DNA of 64,000 nucleotides, taken from the NCBI RefSeq assembly GCF_008868175.1, contig NZ_WBKT01000009.1, positions 1 to 64,000 on the forward strand, read 5' to 3'. Made by a program: the position numbers and the translations under genes. Below, one piece after another: positions 34,255 to 44,051 of this stretch. Each line of letters begins with the position of its first letter. Position 1 is the stretch's first letter. The notes below the pieces were generated by a model, which searched no databases, had not been told where the DNA came from, and saw only the letters and a list, made by a program, of their open reading frames with translations. Origin of the DNA: Micromonospora sp. AMSO31t (GTDB taxonomy: Bacteria > Actinomycetota > Actinomycetes > Mycobacteriales > Micromonosporaceae).

Positions 34255-35421
34255 GTGCGGCGCGAGGCCAGCACGCCGCGCCCGGACTGGGACGCCACGG
34301 TCCGGGCCCAGGGCCTGGTGTACGTCGACACCGAGCTGCCTGACGGCGGCGTCATGTCGTACTGGGACGAGACCGCCGCGTACGCCTTCGAGCTGGACGA
34401 GGTGCTCCGGCTGGAGGAGGCCACCGAGGAGCTGCACCGGATGTCGGTGGCCGCGGCCGAGCACGTGGTGGCCCGCAACCGGTACGCCGAGTTCGGCATC
34501 CCGGAGTGGGCCGCCGAGGCGGTCGCCCGGTCGCTGCGGGAGGGGCCGCCGACCCTCTACGGCCGCTTCGACCTCTGGTACGACGGCAGCTGGCCGCCGA
34601 AGCTGCTGGAGTACAACGCCGACACCCCGACCGCGCTGGTCGAGGCGAGCATCGTGCAGTGGTACTGGCTGGAGCACACCCGGCCGGACGCCGACCAGTG
34701 GAACAGCCTGCACGAGCGGCTGGTCGGCGCCTGGGCGAAGATCGGCGCCGGCCTGCACGACCCGCGGGTGCACGTGGTCTGGTCCGCGGAGGAGGAGTCC
34801 GGCGAGGACCAGATCACCGCCGGCTACCTGGCCGAGACCGCCCGCCAGGCGGGGCTCGACGTCACGCTCCTGCCGATCCAGCGGGTCGGCTGGGACGGCC
34901 GGCGCTTCGTCGACGCCGCCGACCGCCCCGTCACCACCTGCTTCAAGCTCTACCCCTGGGAGTGGATGCTGGCCGAGCCGTACGGGCCGCCGGCGCTGGA
35001 GCCGGGCACCCCCACCACCTGGATCGAGCCCGCCTGGAAGCTGCTGCTCTCGAACAAGGCGCTGCTGGCGGTGCTCTGGGAGCTCTACCCCGGCCACGAC
35101 TACCTGCTCCCCGCCTACCTCGACTCGCCGCGCGGGATGACCGGGTACGTGGCCAAGCCGCTGCTCGGCCGGGAGGGCGGCTCGGTGCGCATCGTCACCG
35201 GTGGCACCGAGATCACCAATCCGGGGATCTACGGCGACGAGGGCTTCTGCTATCAGGAGTTCCGGGCGCTGCCCGAATTCGGGGGCAGCCGGATGGTGCT
35301 GGGCAGCTGGATCGTGGACGGCGAATCGGCCGGCGCGGGCCTCCGGGAGAGCGATAGCCTCATCACGGACGGTTACGCGCGGTTCCTGCCCCACTACATC
35401 GACGCGCCGCGTACCCCGTGA
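34255..35421 (+). CDS. Glutathionylspermidine synthase-family ATP-grasp ligase (YgiC/YjfC-like)
   Basis: 388-aa ATP-grasp amide ligase of the GSP_synth family without the amidase half, the same size as YgiC/YjfC. Family signatures are GRFDLWYDGSWPPKLLEYNADTPTALVEAS, TTWIEPAWKLLLSNKALLAVLWE, YVAKPLLGREGGSV, and GFCYQEFRALPEF followed by LGSWIVDGE. Actinobacteria with mycothiol usually lack glutathione, so the substrate is probably not glutathionylspermidine. Translation is directly coupled to the Asp-rich lipoprotein (1-nt gap). It may ligate an amine or peptide onto a cell-envelope component; this is inference. Confidence 0.88.
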   Translation: MRREASTPRPDWDATVRAQGLVYVDTELPDGGVMSYWDETAAYAFELDEVLRLEEATEELHRMSVAAAEHVVARNRYAEFGIPEWAAEAVARSLREGPPTLYGRFDLWYDGSWPPKLLEYNADTPTALVEASIVQWYWLEHTRPDADQWNSLHERLVGAWAKIGAGLHDPRVHVVWSAEEESGEDQITAGYLAETARQAGLDVTLLPIQRVGWDGRRFVDAADRPVTTCFKLYPWEWMLAEPYGPPALEPGTPTTWIEPAWKLLLSNKALLAVLWELYPGHDYLLPAYLDSPRGMTGYVAKPLLGREGGSVRIVTGGTEITNPGIYGDEGFCYQEFRALPEFGGSRMVLGSWIVDGESAGAGLRESDSLITDGYARFLPHYIDAPRTP

Positions 35422-35440
35422 GTCGTCTACCGTTGGGGTC

Positions 35441-36016
35441 GTGAACTTCGACGCGTACGCCCGGACCGGTGTTGATCTCGTCAACGCCCGTCTGGACGAC
35501 CTCGACGACCTGCGGGCCATCTTCCCGGACGACAACGCGTGGATGCGCGACGAGGTCGCCGACCGGGACCTGGCGATCTTCCGGCGGGCGCAGAAGCGCC
35601 TGCGCGACGTCTTCGAGTACGGCACCTCGGGCCGGGACGCCGAGGCGGTGACGGAGCTGAACACGCTGCTGGAGGCGTTCCCCGTCCAGCCGCGCATCTC
35701 CGGTCACGACTCCTCCGACTGGCACATGCACGTGACCAGCCGGGGCGCCTCGGTCAGCTCCGAATACCTGGCCGGCGCCGTCTGGGGCCTGTCGGTCTGG
35801 CTCTGCGAGTACGGCAGCGCCCGGTTCGGGGTCTGCGCCGACGAGCGCTGCGGCAACGTCTACCTGGACACCTCGTCGAACTGCTGCCGGCGGTTCTGCT
35901 CGGAGCGCTGCGCCACCCGCTCGCACGTGGCCGCGCACCGGGCCCGCAAGCGCGCCGCCGTGGGCGACCAGGTGACCGTCCCGACCCAGCCCGAACCGCT
36001 CACCCCGGTCAGCTGA
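35441..36016 (+). CDS. CGNR zinc-finger transcriptional regulator
   Basis: 191-aa protein with an N-terminal stress-response-like ABATE region (VDLVNARLDDLDDLRAIFPDDNAW, about 1-120) and a C-terminal zinc finger. The finger is FGVCADERCGNVYLDTSSNCCRRFCSERCATRSHVAAHRARK, with the CGN(x) signature and additional cysteines in the later part. The family binds DNA and is mostly uncharacterised. GTG 35441 lies 20 nt after the ATP-grasp gene stop on the same strand, so it might be co-transcribed with the lipoprotein/ligase pair. Confidence 0.87.
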   Translation: MNFDAYARTGVDLVNARLDDLDDLRAIFPDDNAWMRDEVADRDLAIFRRAQKRLRDVFEYGTSGRDAEAVTELNTLLEAFPVQPRISGHDSSDWHMHVTSRGASVSSEYLAGAVWGLSVWLCEYGSARFGVCADERCGNVYLDTSSNCCRRFCSERCATRSHVAAHRARKRAAVGDQVTVPTQPEPLTPVS

Positions 36017-36033
36017 CCGGCACTTCCCCGGCG

Positions 36034-36840
36034 TCAGGCGTCGACCGGGGAGGGGGCGGTCAGGTGGGCCCGGGCGAACTCGAGGGACTCGCGCAGGTCC
36101 GCCTCGCGGACCGCGCGGCTCTTCGCGCCCCGGGTGGTCACCTCGACCGCCACCGAGCCGGCGAAGCCCCGCCCGGCCAGCGAGCGGAGCAGCTCCGCGC
36201 AGGGCTGGCCGCCGCGCCCGGGCACCAGGTGCTCGTCGCGCCCCTCGCCGGTGCCGTCACCCAGGTGCACGTGGGCCAGAGCGGACCCCATCCGGTCGGC
36301 CATGGCCAGGGCGTCGGTGTGCGAGGCCGCGCAGTGCGACAGGTCCAGCGTGTACGCGGCGTAGCCGGTGTCGGTCGGGTCCCAGCCCGGCACGTACGGG
36401 ACGAACTGCCGGCCGGCCATCCGGACCGGGTACATGTTCTCCACGGCGAAGCGCAGCCCGTCGAAGCGGCCGGCGATCCGGTCGAGGCCGTCGGCGAAGT
36501 TGCGGGCGTAGTCACGCTGCCAGGTGAACGGCGGGTGCACCACGACGGTGGGCGCCTCCAGCGTCTCGGCCAGCTCGGCGGCCCTGCGCAGCCGCTCCCA
36601 CGGGTCGGGGCTCCACACCCGCTGGGTGACCAGCAGGCAGGGCGCGTGCACCGAGAGGACCGGGACGCCGTAGTGGTCGGCGAGGCCGCGCAGCGCGCCC
36701 GGGTCCTGGCTGACCGGGTCGGTCCAGACCATCACCTCGATGCCGTCGTAACCGAGCGTCGAGGCCAGCTGGAACGCCGCCGCGGTCCGCTCAGGGAAGA
36801 CCGAGGACGTGGACAGGAGCACCGGAACGCGGGAAGTCAC
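36034..36840 (-). CDS. Sugar phosphate isomerase/epimerase (AP-endonuclease-2 TIM barrel)
   Basis: 268-aa xylose-isomerase-like TIM barrel. Landmarks are [96 protein letters not shown] and [12 protein letters not shown]: the His/Glu/Asp metal-binding pattern of the family. The substrate is unknown; relatives act on inositols or ketoses. GTG 36840 was preferred to a start 9 codons upstream. It is convergent with the CGNR gene and followed upstream by the Ppx/GppA gene on the same strand (76-nt gap). Confidence 0.87.
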   Translation of the reverse strand: MTSRVPVLLSTSSVFPERTAAAFQLASTLGYDGIEVMVWTDPVSQDPGALRGLADHYGVPVLSVHAPCLLVTQRVWSPDPWERLRRAAELAETLEAPTVVVHPPFTWQRDYARNFADGLDRIAGRFDGLRFAVENMYPVRMAGRQFVPYVPGWDPTDTGYAAYTLDLSHCAASHTDALAMADRMGSALAHVHLGDGTGEGRDEHLVPGRGGQPCAELLRSLAGRGFAGSVAVEVTTRGAKSRAVREADLRESLEFARAHLTAPSPVDA

Positions 36841-36916
36841 GCCCCTCAGGGTAGCCGCACCCGCCACCGCGCATCGGGACGAGCATCCGCAAAATACGTA
36901 GAACGGCAGGCCAGGA

Positions 36917-37861
36917 TCACATCGGCGCCAGCTGATCCAGCCGGCGCAGGATGACCCCCTCGCGCAGCGCCCAGGGGCAGATGTCCAGGCTGTCCACGTC
37001 GAGCCGGCGCATCACCGCCTCGGCCACCACCGCCCCGGCGAGGAGCTGGTGGGCCCGCTGCGCGCTGACCCCCTCCAGCTCGGGCAGCTGGGCCGGCGGG
37101 ATGTGCCGGATGAACCCGAGCACCTGCCGCAGCCCGGTGCGGGTCAGGCTGCGCCGCGCCCAGAGCCCCGCCCCGGAGGGCGCCGCGCCGGCCAGCCGGG
37201 CCAGCGTCCGGAACGTCTTCGAGGTGGCCACCGGACGCTCCCAGCCGACCTCGGTGAGCTGCTCGACCACCGGGTCGAGCTGAGCGTCGACGTACTCCCG
37301 CAGCTCCTCGACGGCCTCGGCCGGCGGGGGAACGATGCCGGCCGCGTCGACCTTCAGCCGCTCGCGGCTCAGCCGCCCCGCACCCAGCGGCAGCGAGACC
37401 GCCACGTCCGGGCCCTCGTCGATGCCGGCCGCCAGCTCCAGCGAGCCGCCCCCGATGTCCATCACGAGCAGCCGGCCGGCGGACCACCCGAACCAGCGCC
37501 GCACCGCCAGGAAGGTCATCCGCGCCTCGTCCGCGCCGGAGAGCACCTCCAGGCGTACGCCGGACTCGTCCCGGACCCGGGCCAGCACCTCGCCGGCGTT
37601 GGTGGCGTCACGGACCGCGCTGGTCGCGAAGGCCAGCAGGTCGTCGGCCTCCAGCCCGTCCGCCGCGGCCCGGGCCATGCTGACGGCCTTGACCAGCCCG
37701 TCCGCGCCCACATCGGTCAGCGCGCCGTCCGGGCCGATCTGCTCGGCCAGCCGGAGCACCACCTTCTCGGAGTGCGCCGGCCACGGGTGGGCGCCGTGAT
37801 GGGCGTCGACCACCAGCAGGTGCACCGTGTTGGAACCGACGTCGAGGACACCCAGTCGCAT
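36917..37861 (-). CDS. Ppx/GppA family exopolyphosphatase/phosphatase
   Basis: 314-aa ASKHA-fold phosphatase. The N-terminal phosphate-binding strand is [20 protein letters not shown]. The catalytic Glu region lies at [18 protein letters not shown], and the second glycine-rich loop is [16 protein letters not shown]. Short Ppx/GppA proteins of this size are paired in actinobacteria and may hydrolyse polyphosphate or pppGpp. The insert near [20 protein letters not shown] is typical. It is divergent from the Cys-rich gene at 37936 and 76 nt upstream of the epimerase gene. Confidence 0.92.
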   Translation of the reverse strand: MRLGVLDVGSNTVHLLVVDAHHGAHPWPAHSEKVVLRLAEQIGPDGALTDVGADGLVKAVSMARAAADGLEADDLLAFATSAVRDATNAGEVLARVRDESGVRLEVLSGADEARMTFLAVRRWFGWSAGRLLVMDIGGGSLELAAGIDEGPDVAVSLPLGAGRLSRERLKVDAAGIVPPPAEAVEELREYVDAQLDPVVEQLTEVGWERPVATSKTFRTLARLAGAAPSGAGLWARRSLTRTGLRQVLGFIRHIPPAQLPELEGVSAQRAHQLLAGAVVAEAVMRRLDVDSLDICPWALREGVILRRLDQLAPM

Positions 37862-37935
37862 GCTGACGACCCTAGGGCCAACACGTTTCGCCGGCTCGCC
37901 AGCCGGGTGGGGTCACCCCGCGTACGCTGGTCCGG

Positions 37936-38745
37936 GTGACTGGGCAGATCGAGCTTCACGTGCTGGTGGACGACCCTGACGACCCGCGCAGCCGGGAGGT
38001 CGGGCTGGACTTCCCCCGGGAGTGGATCGAGTTCGTCGACCCGGCCGACGCCAAGCACCTGGTGCGGGCCGACCTGACGTGGCTGCTCTCCCGCTGGACG
38101 TGCATCTTCGGCCGGGGCTGCCACGGCATCGTCGCGGGTCGCGCCGCGGACGGCTGCTGCTCGCACGGCGCGTTCTTCACCGACGGCGACGACGAGAAGC
38201 GGGTCCGGGCGGCGGTCAAGCGGCTCACCCCGGAGACCTGGCAGCACTTCCGCCGGGGCTTCAAGAACTGGACCGAGAACGACACGATCGACGGGAAGAA
38301 CCCCGCCCGGCGGACGGCCACCCGCGCCGTCGACGCGCCCTGCGTCTTCCTCAACGACGCCGACTTCCCGGGTGGGGGCGGCTGCGCGCTGCACGCCCAG
38401 GCGCTGCGCGACGGGGTGCACCCGCTGGAATACAAGCCGGACGTCTGCTGGCAGTTGCCGATCCGCCGCGACCAGGACTGGCACAAGCGGCCGGACAACA
38501 CGAAGGTGCTGATCTCCACGCTCGCCGAGTTCGACCGGCGCGGCTGGGGCGCGGGCGGTCACGACCTCGACTGGTGGTGCACCTCCTCCACCGACGCGCA
38601 CGTCGGCGCCGAGCCGATGTACATCTCCTACGGCCCGGAGCTGACCGCCCTGATTGGCGCCCCCGCGTACGCGAAGCTGGCCGAACTCTGCGCGGCCCGG
38701 CTCCGCCAGGGCCAGGTCGCCCCGCACCCGGCCACCGAGGGCTAG
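37936..38745 (+). CDS. Conserved Cys-rich protein of unknown function
   Basis: 269-aa cytoplasmic protein with about nine cysteines. Two clusters stand out: [28 protein letters not shown] (about 55-82) and [18 protein letters not shown] (about 138-155), followed by DVCWQLP and [10 protein letters not shown]. The CxxxxxC...CC...C spacing recalls YkgJ-type or DUF3109 metal-binding proteins, but I do not assign it. It opens with a hydrolase-free beta region ([23 protein letters not shown]). GTG 37936 follows a 74-nt divergent gap with the Ppx/GppA gene. Its stop shares a CTAG with the convergent rraA stop. Confidence 0.8.
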   Translation: MTGQIELHVLVDDPDDPRSREVGLDFPREWIEFVDPADAKHLVRADLTWLLSRWTCIFGRGCHGIVAGRAADGCCSHGAFFTDGDDEKRVRAAVKRLTPETWQHFRRGFKNWTENDTIDGKNPARRTATRAVDAPCVFLNDADFPGGGGCALHAQALRDGVHPLEYKPDVCWQLPIRRDQDWHKRPDNTKVLISTLAEFDRRGWGAGGHDLDWWCTSSTDAHVGAEPMYISYGPELTALIGAPAYAKLAELCAARLRQGQVAPHPATEG

Positions 38746-39227
38746 TCCCGCCCGGCGACCGGCAGCACGACGACGCCGTCGTCGTCACTGTGCACCTCGG
38801 CTCCGGGCGGGAAGACGCAGTTGCCGAACGACACCGGCACGTCCCGCTCGCCGGCACCGGTCTTGGCGCTCTTGCGCGGGTTCGTGCCGAGCGCCTTGAT
38901 GCCGATCGGCAGGGCACCGAGGGCGACGACGTCGCGGACCGCGCCGTTGATCACCACGCCGGCCCAGCCGTTCTCCGCGGCGGTGCCGGCGATGAGGTCA
39001 CCCATGAGGGCGGTGTGCAGTGAGCCGCCGCCGTCCACCACCAGCACCCGTCCCTCCCCGGGTTCGGCCACGATCGACTTGACCAGGGCGTTGTCCTGGA
39101 AGCAGCGCACCGTGACGGCCCGGCCGGCGAAGGCCCGGACACCGCCGAACTGGCGTAGTTGGGTGTCGCACGAGCCGAGGGCGTCGCCGTGCCGGTCGTA
39201 GAGGTCGGCGGTCGTGGGGGTCTCCAT
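38742..39227 (-). CDS. rraA: RraA family protein (RNase E inhibitor / HMG aldolase-like)
   Basis: 161-aa RraA homologue: [25 protein letters not shown] at the N-terminus, then [71 protein letters not shown] and [15 protein letters not shown]-like strands. The family includes the RNase E regulator RraA and 4-hydroxy-4-methyl-2-oxoglutarate aldolases. The Arg/Asp pair of the aldolase site (GAVRD, then acidic) is present, so either activity is possible. Convergent 4-nt overlap with the Cys-rich gene. The MFS gene ends 20 nt upstream on the same strand. Confidence 0.9.
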   Translation of the reverse strand: METPTTADLYDRHGDALGSCDTQLRQFGGVRAFAGRAVTVRCFQDNALVKSIVAEPGEGRVLVVDGGGSLHTALMGDLIAGTAAENGWAGVVINGAVRDVVALGALPIGIKALGTNPRKSAKTGAGERDVPVSFGNCVFPPGAEVHSDDDGVVVLPVAGRD

Positions 39228-39247
39228 GGTCGTACCTTCTCTCTCAT

Positions 39248-40447
39248 TCAGGGGTTCGGGTCCGCGGGCGGTGACCGGTGCAGGCGGGTGGCGGCGACGG
39301 CCGCGCCGGCCAGGCCGGCCGCGGTGCAGCCGAGGACGCCGGCCGCGCCGGTGCCGGCGGCGAGCGCGCCGGCCGCGCTGGGGATGAGAACCTGACCGAG
39401 CCGGTTGCCGGTGAGCCGCAGCGACATCGCCCGGCCGCGCAGCCCGGGCGGGGCCACCTCGGCCAGGAACGACATGGTCAGCGGCTGGCCCGCACCCAGC
39501 CCGAGCCCGGCCACCGCGACCACGACCACCAGGACCGCGAACGGCAGCGGTGGCAGCAGCAGGGCCAGCCCGACGGCGGAGAGCACCACGGTGCCGACCA
39601 GCACGACCCGCCGGCCGAGGGCCGCCACCAGCCGGCCGAGCAGGAGCCGGGACGCCATCGAGGCGACCGCCCGGACCCCGAGCAGGATGCCGATGGCACC
39701 GGCGGCGATGCAGCGTTCCGCGCCGAGCGCGGGCAGGTAGACCAGGGTGATGTCGACCGCCGCCAGGACGACGCAGCTCACCGTGAGGGCACGGGCCAGG
39801 CCGGGCTCGCGGAGCAGGTCGCGCAGCCCACCGGCGCCGGGACCGTCGACGGCCTGCCGGTGGTGCCCGGACGGGCGCAGGAACAGCGCGACGACCAGCA
39901 GCGGCAGCGCCACCACCGTGGCGCCGAGGAAGATGGCCCGGGTGTCGGGGATCGTGCGGTCCCCGCCGAAGAGCACGATCAGGCCAGGGCCGAGCGCCTG
40001 CCCCAGCGAGGCCGCGAAGGTGTAGTAGCCGAACGCGGCGTCGTACCGGTCGGCCGGGGTGCGGTTGGCGACCAGCGCCTGCTGGGCGACCACCGCGCAG
40101 AGGTGCGCGGTGCCGAGCGCCATGCTGGCCAGGACCAGGCCGGCCACCGAGCCGGCGAGCAGCACGAAGCCGAGGCCGGCGGCGACCAGCAGGGCCGACC
40201 CGGCGAGCGCGACGCGGCGCTCGCCGAGCCGGTCCACGGCGTGCCCGGAGGGCACTGCCAGCACCAGGGGTACGACGGCGAAGCTGGCCCCGAGCACGCC
40301 CAGCCACGCCCCCGGCACGTCCAGCTCCAACGCCCGGTACGCGGACGCCGGCCGGAGCATGAAGGTGACCGCCTGCACCGCGACGGTGTGCGTGAGCAGA
40401 AGGCCGGTCTGGGCGCGCCCAGGGACCCGGGAGCCCCCGGGCGCCAC
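39248..40447 (-). CDS. MFS transporter
   Basis: 399-aa major facilitator with about 11-12 hydrophobic segments. MFS signature A-like loops are [21 protein letters not shown] after TM2 and its counterpart [20 protein letters not shown] in the second half. No drug-specific motif stands out; it could export a metabolite or drug. Its GTG start is immediately adjacent to the TGA of the universal stress protein gene, with no gap, making it the tail of the tct operon. Function within that operon is unclear. Confidence 0.88.
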   Translation of the reverse strand: MAPGGSRVPGRAQTGLLLTHTVAVQAVTFMLRPASAYRALELDVPGAWLGVLGASFAVVPLVLAVPSGHAVDRLGERRVALAGSALLVAAGLGFVLLAGSVAGLVLASMALGTAHLCAVVAQQALVANRTPADRYDAAFGYYTFAASLGQALGPGLIVLFGGDRTIPDTRAIFLGATVVALPLLVVALFLRPSGHHRQAVDGPGAGGLRDLLREPGLARALTVSCVVLAAVDITLVYLPALGAERCIAAGAIGILLGVRAVASMASRLLLGRLVAALGRRVVLVGTVVLSAVGLALLLPPLPFAVLVVVVAVAGLGLGAGQPLTMSFLAEVAPPGLRGRAMSLRLTGNRLGQVLIPSAAGALAAGTGAAGVLGCTAAGLAGAAVAATRLHRSPPADPNP

Positions 40448-40840
40448 TCAGTCGGCCTTCACGGCGAGCACCGGGCAGGGCACCCGGAGCAGGATCTCCT
40501 GCGCGGTCGAACCCATGATCAGCTTGCCGACCGGGGTGCGGTGCCGGATGCCGATCACGACCAGCGACACGTTTTCCCGCTCGGCGATCTCGGCGATCTC
40601 CTCCGCCGCGTCCCGCCCCCGCATGAGCTGCCGGACGTTGTGCGGCACCCCGGCGGCGACCAGCTCGCGGACCACCCGGTCCAGGTCCGGCTCCTGAGCG
40701 AGCCGCGGATCGACGTACGCGTCGCCGCGCGACGTGTTCACCACCAGCACCGGCTCGTCGCGGAACCGGGCCTGCTCGATCGCGGCCCGCAGGGCCGCCT
40801 CGCCCAGCGGCGAGGGGACGTACCCCACCAGCACCGTCAT
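40448..40840 (-). CDS. Universal stress protein (UspA domain)
   Basis: 130-aa single UspA domain. It begins [36 protein letters not shown] and ends with the ATP-binding loop [21 protein letters not shown], preceded by [15 protein letters not shown] (G-2x-G-9x-G[ST] form), so it probably binds ATP. It is inserted between tctA (4-nt overlap) and the MFS gene (0-nt gap) in one operon. USPs fused to or next to transporters often regulate them, which is the best guess here. Confidence 0.93.
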   Translation of the reverse strand: MTVLVGYVPSPLGEAALRAAIEQARFRDEPVLVVNTSRGDAYVDPRLAQEPDLDRVVRELVAAGVPHNVRQLMRGRDAAEEIAEIAERENVSLVVIGIRHRTPVGKLIMGSTAQEILLRVPCPVLAVKAD

Positions 40841-42339
40841 GCCGTCACCGACCTTCCGCGCAGCGGACGGACCACGAACCGGCCGATCAGCGGCCAGAGG
40901 AGCACCACCGCGACCGTGGCGTAGATCAGCCAGGACACCCAGCCACCGATCAGCCCGTGCAGCTCACCGCCGGAGAGCTGCAACGCGCGCCGGCCCTGCA
41001 GCTCGGCCCGCGGGCCGAGGATGGTGCCGACGATCAGCGGCAGGATCGGCAGCCCGAAGCGGCGCATGCCGAAGCCGAGCAGGCCGAGGGCGAGCAGCAG
41101 GAACAGGTCGAACGGCTGCGCGTTGACCGCGTACGCGCCCATCGAGGCGAAGAAGAGGATCCCGGCGTAGAGATAGGGGCGCGGGATCCGCAGCAGCCGC
41201 GCCCAGGCCGGGGCGAGCGGCAGGTTGAGCACCAGCAGCAGCAGGTTGCCCACGAAGAGGCTGGCGATCAGCGTCCAGACCAGGCTGGACTCCCGTGTGA
41301 AAAGCAGCGGGCCGGGCTGGATGCCGTACCCCTCGAAGGCGGCCAGCATCACCGCGGCGGTGGCGTTGGTCGGCAGGCCGATCGCCAGCATCGGCACGAG
41401 CGTGCCGGCGGCCGAGGCGTTGTTCGCGGCCTCCGGCCCGGCGACGCCCTCGATCGCCCCCCGGCCGAACTCCTCCGGGTGCTTCGTCAGCTTCTTCTCG
41501 GTCACGTACGACAGGAAGGTGGGGATCTCCGCCCCGCCCGCCGGCACCGCGCCGAACGGGAACCCGAACGCCGTGCCGCGCAGCCACGGCTTCCAGGACC
41601 GCTTCCAGTCCTGCTTCCCCATCCACGGCTGACCGACGGGGATCACCTCGCCGGACTTGCGGCGCAGGTGCGCGGCGATCCAGAGCGCCTCGCCCACGGC
41701 GAAGATGCCGACCGCCACCACGACCACGTCGATGCCGTCGGCGAGCTGCGGCAGCCCGAAGGTGAGCCGCTGCTGGCCGGACTGGTCGATGCCGATCACG
41801 CCGATCACGAGGCCGAGCAGCAGCGAGGCGAAGCCGCGTACCCGGGACGCGCCGAGCACCGCGGTGACGGATACGAACGCCAGCAGCATCAGCGCGAAGT
41901 AGTCGGGTGCGCCGAGGCTGATCGCGAACTGCACCACCGGCGGGGTGACCACCACCAGCAGCACGGTGGCGATGGTGCCGGCGACGAACGAGCCGATCGC
42001 GGCGGTGGCCAGCGCCTGTGCGGCCCGACCTGCCTTCGCCATCTTGTTGCCCTCGATCGCGGTCACCACCGACGAGGACTCGCCGGGGGTGTTCAGCAGG
42101 ATCGAGGTGGTCGAGCCGCCGTACATGCCGCCGTAGAAGATGCCGGCGAACATGATGAAGGCCTGGGCCGGCTCCATGCCGTAGGTGACCGGCAGGAGCA
42201 GCGCCACGGTCATGGCCGGGCCGATGCCGGGCAGCACGCCGACGGCGGTGCCGATGGTCACCCCGATCAGCGCGAACAGCAGGTTCATCGGGGTCAGCAC
42301 GTTGGCGAACCCGTCGAGCAGATTGGCGAAGTTGTCCAT
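40837..42339 (-). CDS. tctA: Tripartite tricarboxylate transporter, large permease TctA
   Basis: 500-aa large membrane subunit of a TTT system with about 11-12 helices. Diagnostic segments are [55 protein letters not shown]-like at the N-terminus, [16 protein letters not shown], and [22 protein letters not shown] with [11 protein letters not shown]. Together with TctB and the binding protein TctC it imports citrate or other carboxylates by secondary transport. tctB precedes it with no gap. A divergent citrate-type two-component system lies upstream of tctC. Confidence 0.96.
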   Translation of the reverse strand: MDNFANLLDGFANVLTPMNLLFALIGVTIGTAVGVLPGIGPAMTVALLLPVTYGMEPAQAFIMFAGIFYGGMYGGSTTSILLNTPGESSSVVTAIEGNKMAKAGRAAQALATAAIGSFVAGTIATVLLVVVTPPVVQFAISLGAPDYFALMLLAFVSVTAVLGASRVRGFASLLLGLVIGVIGIDQSGQQRLTFGLPQLADGIDVVVVAVGIFAVGEALWIAAHLRRKSGEVIPVGQPWMGKQDWKRSWKPWLRGTAFGFPFGAVPAGGAEIPTFLSYVTEKKLTKHPEEFGRGAIEGVAGPEAANNASAAGTLVPMLAIGLPTNATAAVMLAAFEGYGIQPGPLLFTRESSLVWTLIASLFVGNLLLLVLNLPLAPAWARLLRIPRPYLYAGILFFASMGAYAVNAQPFDLFLLLALGLLGFGMRRFGLPILPLIVGTILGPRAELQGRRALQLSGGELHGLIGGWVSWLIYATVAVVLLWPLIGRFVVRPLRGRSVTA

Positions 42340-42948
42340 CTACAGGATCCCTTGCAAAACGCCGGCGGGCAGATCGACGCCGAGCCCGATGGCGAAGGTG
42401 TAGAACGTGATCAACGACAGCGCGACGGCGATCAGCAGGTTGCGCACGTAGTGCCGGTTGCCGAGGGCATAGGCCGAACCCCAGAAGAGGATCGTCCCGC
42501 TGATCACCCAGCCGAGCCGGTCGATGAGCACGGCGTTGACCAGGAACGAGCCGATCAGCAGCAGCACGGTGCGCCAGTCGATGGGAAGGCTCAGATCGAC
42601 GTCCTCGCCGGCCTCCGGCTCGCCGGCGCCGCCGCGGGCCACGTCCACCGCGTAGACCGCCGCGATGACGAGCAGCAGCACGCCGAGCAGGATCGGCACC
42701 GGCTTGGGGCCGATCGGGTCGGCCGTGTTGATCGCGCTCCCGATCCGGGTCGTGGCGTCGACGATCACCAGCGCGCCGACCAGGGCGAGAAACGCACAGA
42801 CGCCGTACTGCGCCCGGTCGGGCCGCGGTGCCGGCTCCGGTCCGTCCGCGGCGGCCTCCGGGCCCGGCTGCGCCGGGATGTCCGGTACGGCCGGGGGCCG
42901 GGACGGCAGGTCGCCGTCCCGGTCCGGTCGCGTCGTCAGGTCGCTCAT
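42340..42948 (-). CDS. tctB: Tripartite tricarboxylate transporter, small permease TctB
   Basis: 202-aa small subunit with a Pro/Asp-rich cytoplasmic N-terminus of about 48 residues and four hydrophobic segments (VCAFLALVGALVIVDATTRIG; PVPILLGVLLLVIAAVYAV; TVLLLIGSFLVNAVLIDRLGW; NLLIAVALSLITFYTFAIGLGVDLP). This is the layout of TctB-family proteins. Its ATG overlaps the tctC stop by 4 nt, and its own stop abuts the tctA start, so all three are coupled. Confidence 0.94.
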   Translation of the reverse strand: MSDLTTRPDRDGDLPSRPPAVPDIPAQPGPEAAADGPEPAPRPDRAQYGVCAFLALVGALVIVDATTRIGSAINTADPIGPKPVPILLGVLLLVIAAVYAVDVARGGAGEPEAGEDVDLSLPIDWRTVLLLIGSFLVNAVLIDRLGWVISGTILFWGSAYALGNRHYVRNLLIAVALSLITFYTFAIGLGVDLPAGVLQGIL

Positions 42949-43955
42949 GCCAACCCGAGCTGCTTGAGTACGTCGGCCACGGCCTTGTCCTGTGCGGTGA
43001 GGAAGCTGCCGAACTCGTCGCCGGTGACGAACGCGTCGGTCCAGCCGCGCTTCTTGAGCTCGGCCTTCCACTCCTCCGACTCGTGCATCTCGGTCAGCAC
43101 GTCGATCCAGACCTTCTTGTCGGCGTCGCTGATGCCGGGCGGCGCGACGATGCCCCGCCAGTTCGTGAAGACGAGGTCGATGCCGGCGGACTTCAGGGTC
43201 GGCACGTCCTTGAGCGCCTCGATCGGCGCCTCGCTGGTGACCGCGAGGACCCGGATCTGGCCGGCCTCGACCTGGTCGAGGAACTCGCCGAACCCGCTGG
43301 CGGCGAAGGCCACCTTGCCACCGAGGACGGCGGGCAGCAGTTCGCCGCCGCCGTCGTACGAGACGAAGTTGACCTGGCGGGGGTCGATACCGACGGTCTT
43401 GGCGAGCTGCATGGGCAGCAGGTGGTCCGGGCCGCCGGGCGAGGAGCCGCCGCCGACCGCGATGCCCTTCGGGTTGGCCTTCCACGCCGCGACCAGGTCG
43501 TTGATGGTCTTGTACGGGGAGTTCTTCGGCACCACGATGGCGCCGGCCTCCTCGATCAGCTTGGCCAGCGGGGTGGTCTGGGTCAGCGTCGCCGACGACT
43601 TGGAGGTGTACGAGGCACCAACCACGCCCAGGCCCATCTGCATGGCCAGCTTGCCGTTGCCCTTCTCGTTCACGGTCCGCTGGAGGCCGACCGTGCCGCC
43701 CGCGCCGGGCAGGTTGAACACCTGCACGCCGGTAGCGATCTTGGCGTCCTCCATGACCTTCGCGGCGGTCCGGGCGGTGGTGTCGTATCCGCCACCCGGG
43801 GTGTTCGGGACCATGATCCGCAGTCCGCTGACCGGCTTGCCGTCGCTTCCGGAGCCGGCCTCGTCCTTGTCGGCCGTGGCACCACAGGCTCCCAGGGCGA
43901 GCGCCGTCGCGGCGGCCACGCCCATGACCAGCAGGTTTCTCCTAGTTGCCATCAT
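42945..43955 (-). CDS. tctC: Tripartite tricarboxylate transporter substrate-binding lipoprotein TctC
   Basis: 336-aa extracytoplasmic binding protein (Bug/TctC fold). Signal and lipobox: LLVMGVAAATALALGACGATAD (Cys about residue 24). Domain hallmarks are LRIMVPNTPGGGYDTTARTAAKVMEDA, FNLPGAGGTVGLQRTVNEKGNG, VGGGSSPGGPDHLLPMQLAKTVGID and FVSYDGGGELLPAVLGGKVAFAASGFGEF. It captures a dicarboxylate or tricarboxylate-like ligand for TctAB. It is the first gene of the operon, 96 nt from the divergent sensor kinase gene. Confidence 0.96.
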   Translation of the reverse strand: MMATRRNLLVMGVAAATALALGACGATADKDEAGSGSDGKPVSGLRIMVPNTPGGGYDTTARTAAKVMEDAKIATGVQVFNLPGAGGTVGLQRTVNEKGNGKLAMQMGLGVVGASYTSKSSATLTQTTPLAKLIEEAGAIVVPKNSPYKTINDLVAAWKANPKGIAVGGGSSPGGPDHLLPMQLAKTVGIDPRQVNFVSYDGGGELLPAVLGGKVAFAASGFGEFLDQVEAGQIRVLAVTSEAPIEALKDVPTLKSAGIDLVFTNWRGIVAPPGISDADKKVWIDVLTEMHESEEWKAELKKRGWTDAFVTGDEFGSFLTAQDKAVADVLKQLGLA

Positions 43956-44051
43956 GTTTCTCTTCCGTTTCGAATGAGTCCGGCGGCAAGATGATGGCCT
44001 TCGGGCGGGTCGCCCGTCTGCGTTGTGTCACCAGCGGAAGTTGAGGTCTTT

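Noticed and set aside
40957-43977. 1006-codon plus-strand frame opposite tctABC
   Set aside because: No domain and biased Gln/Arg/His content typical of antisense frames; the tct genes are unmistakable.
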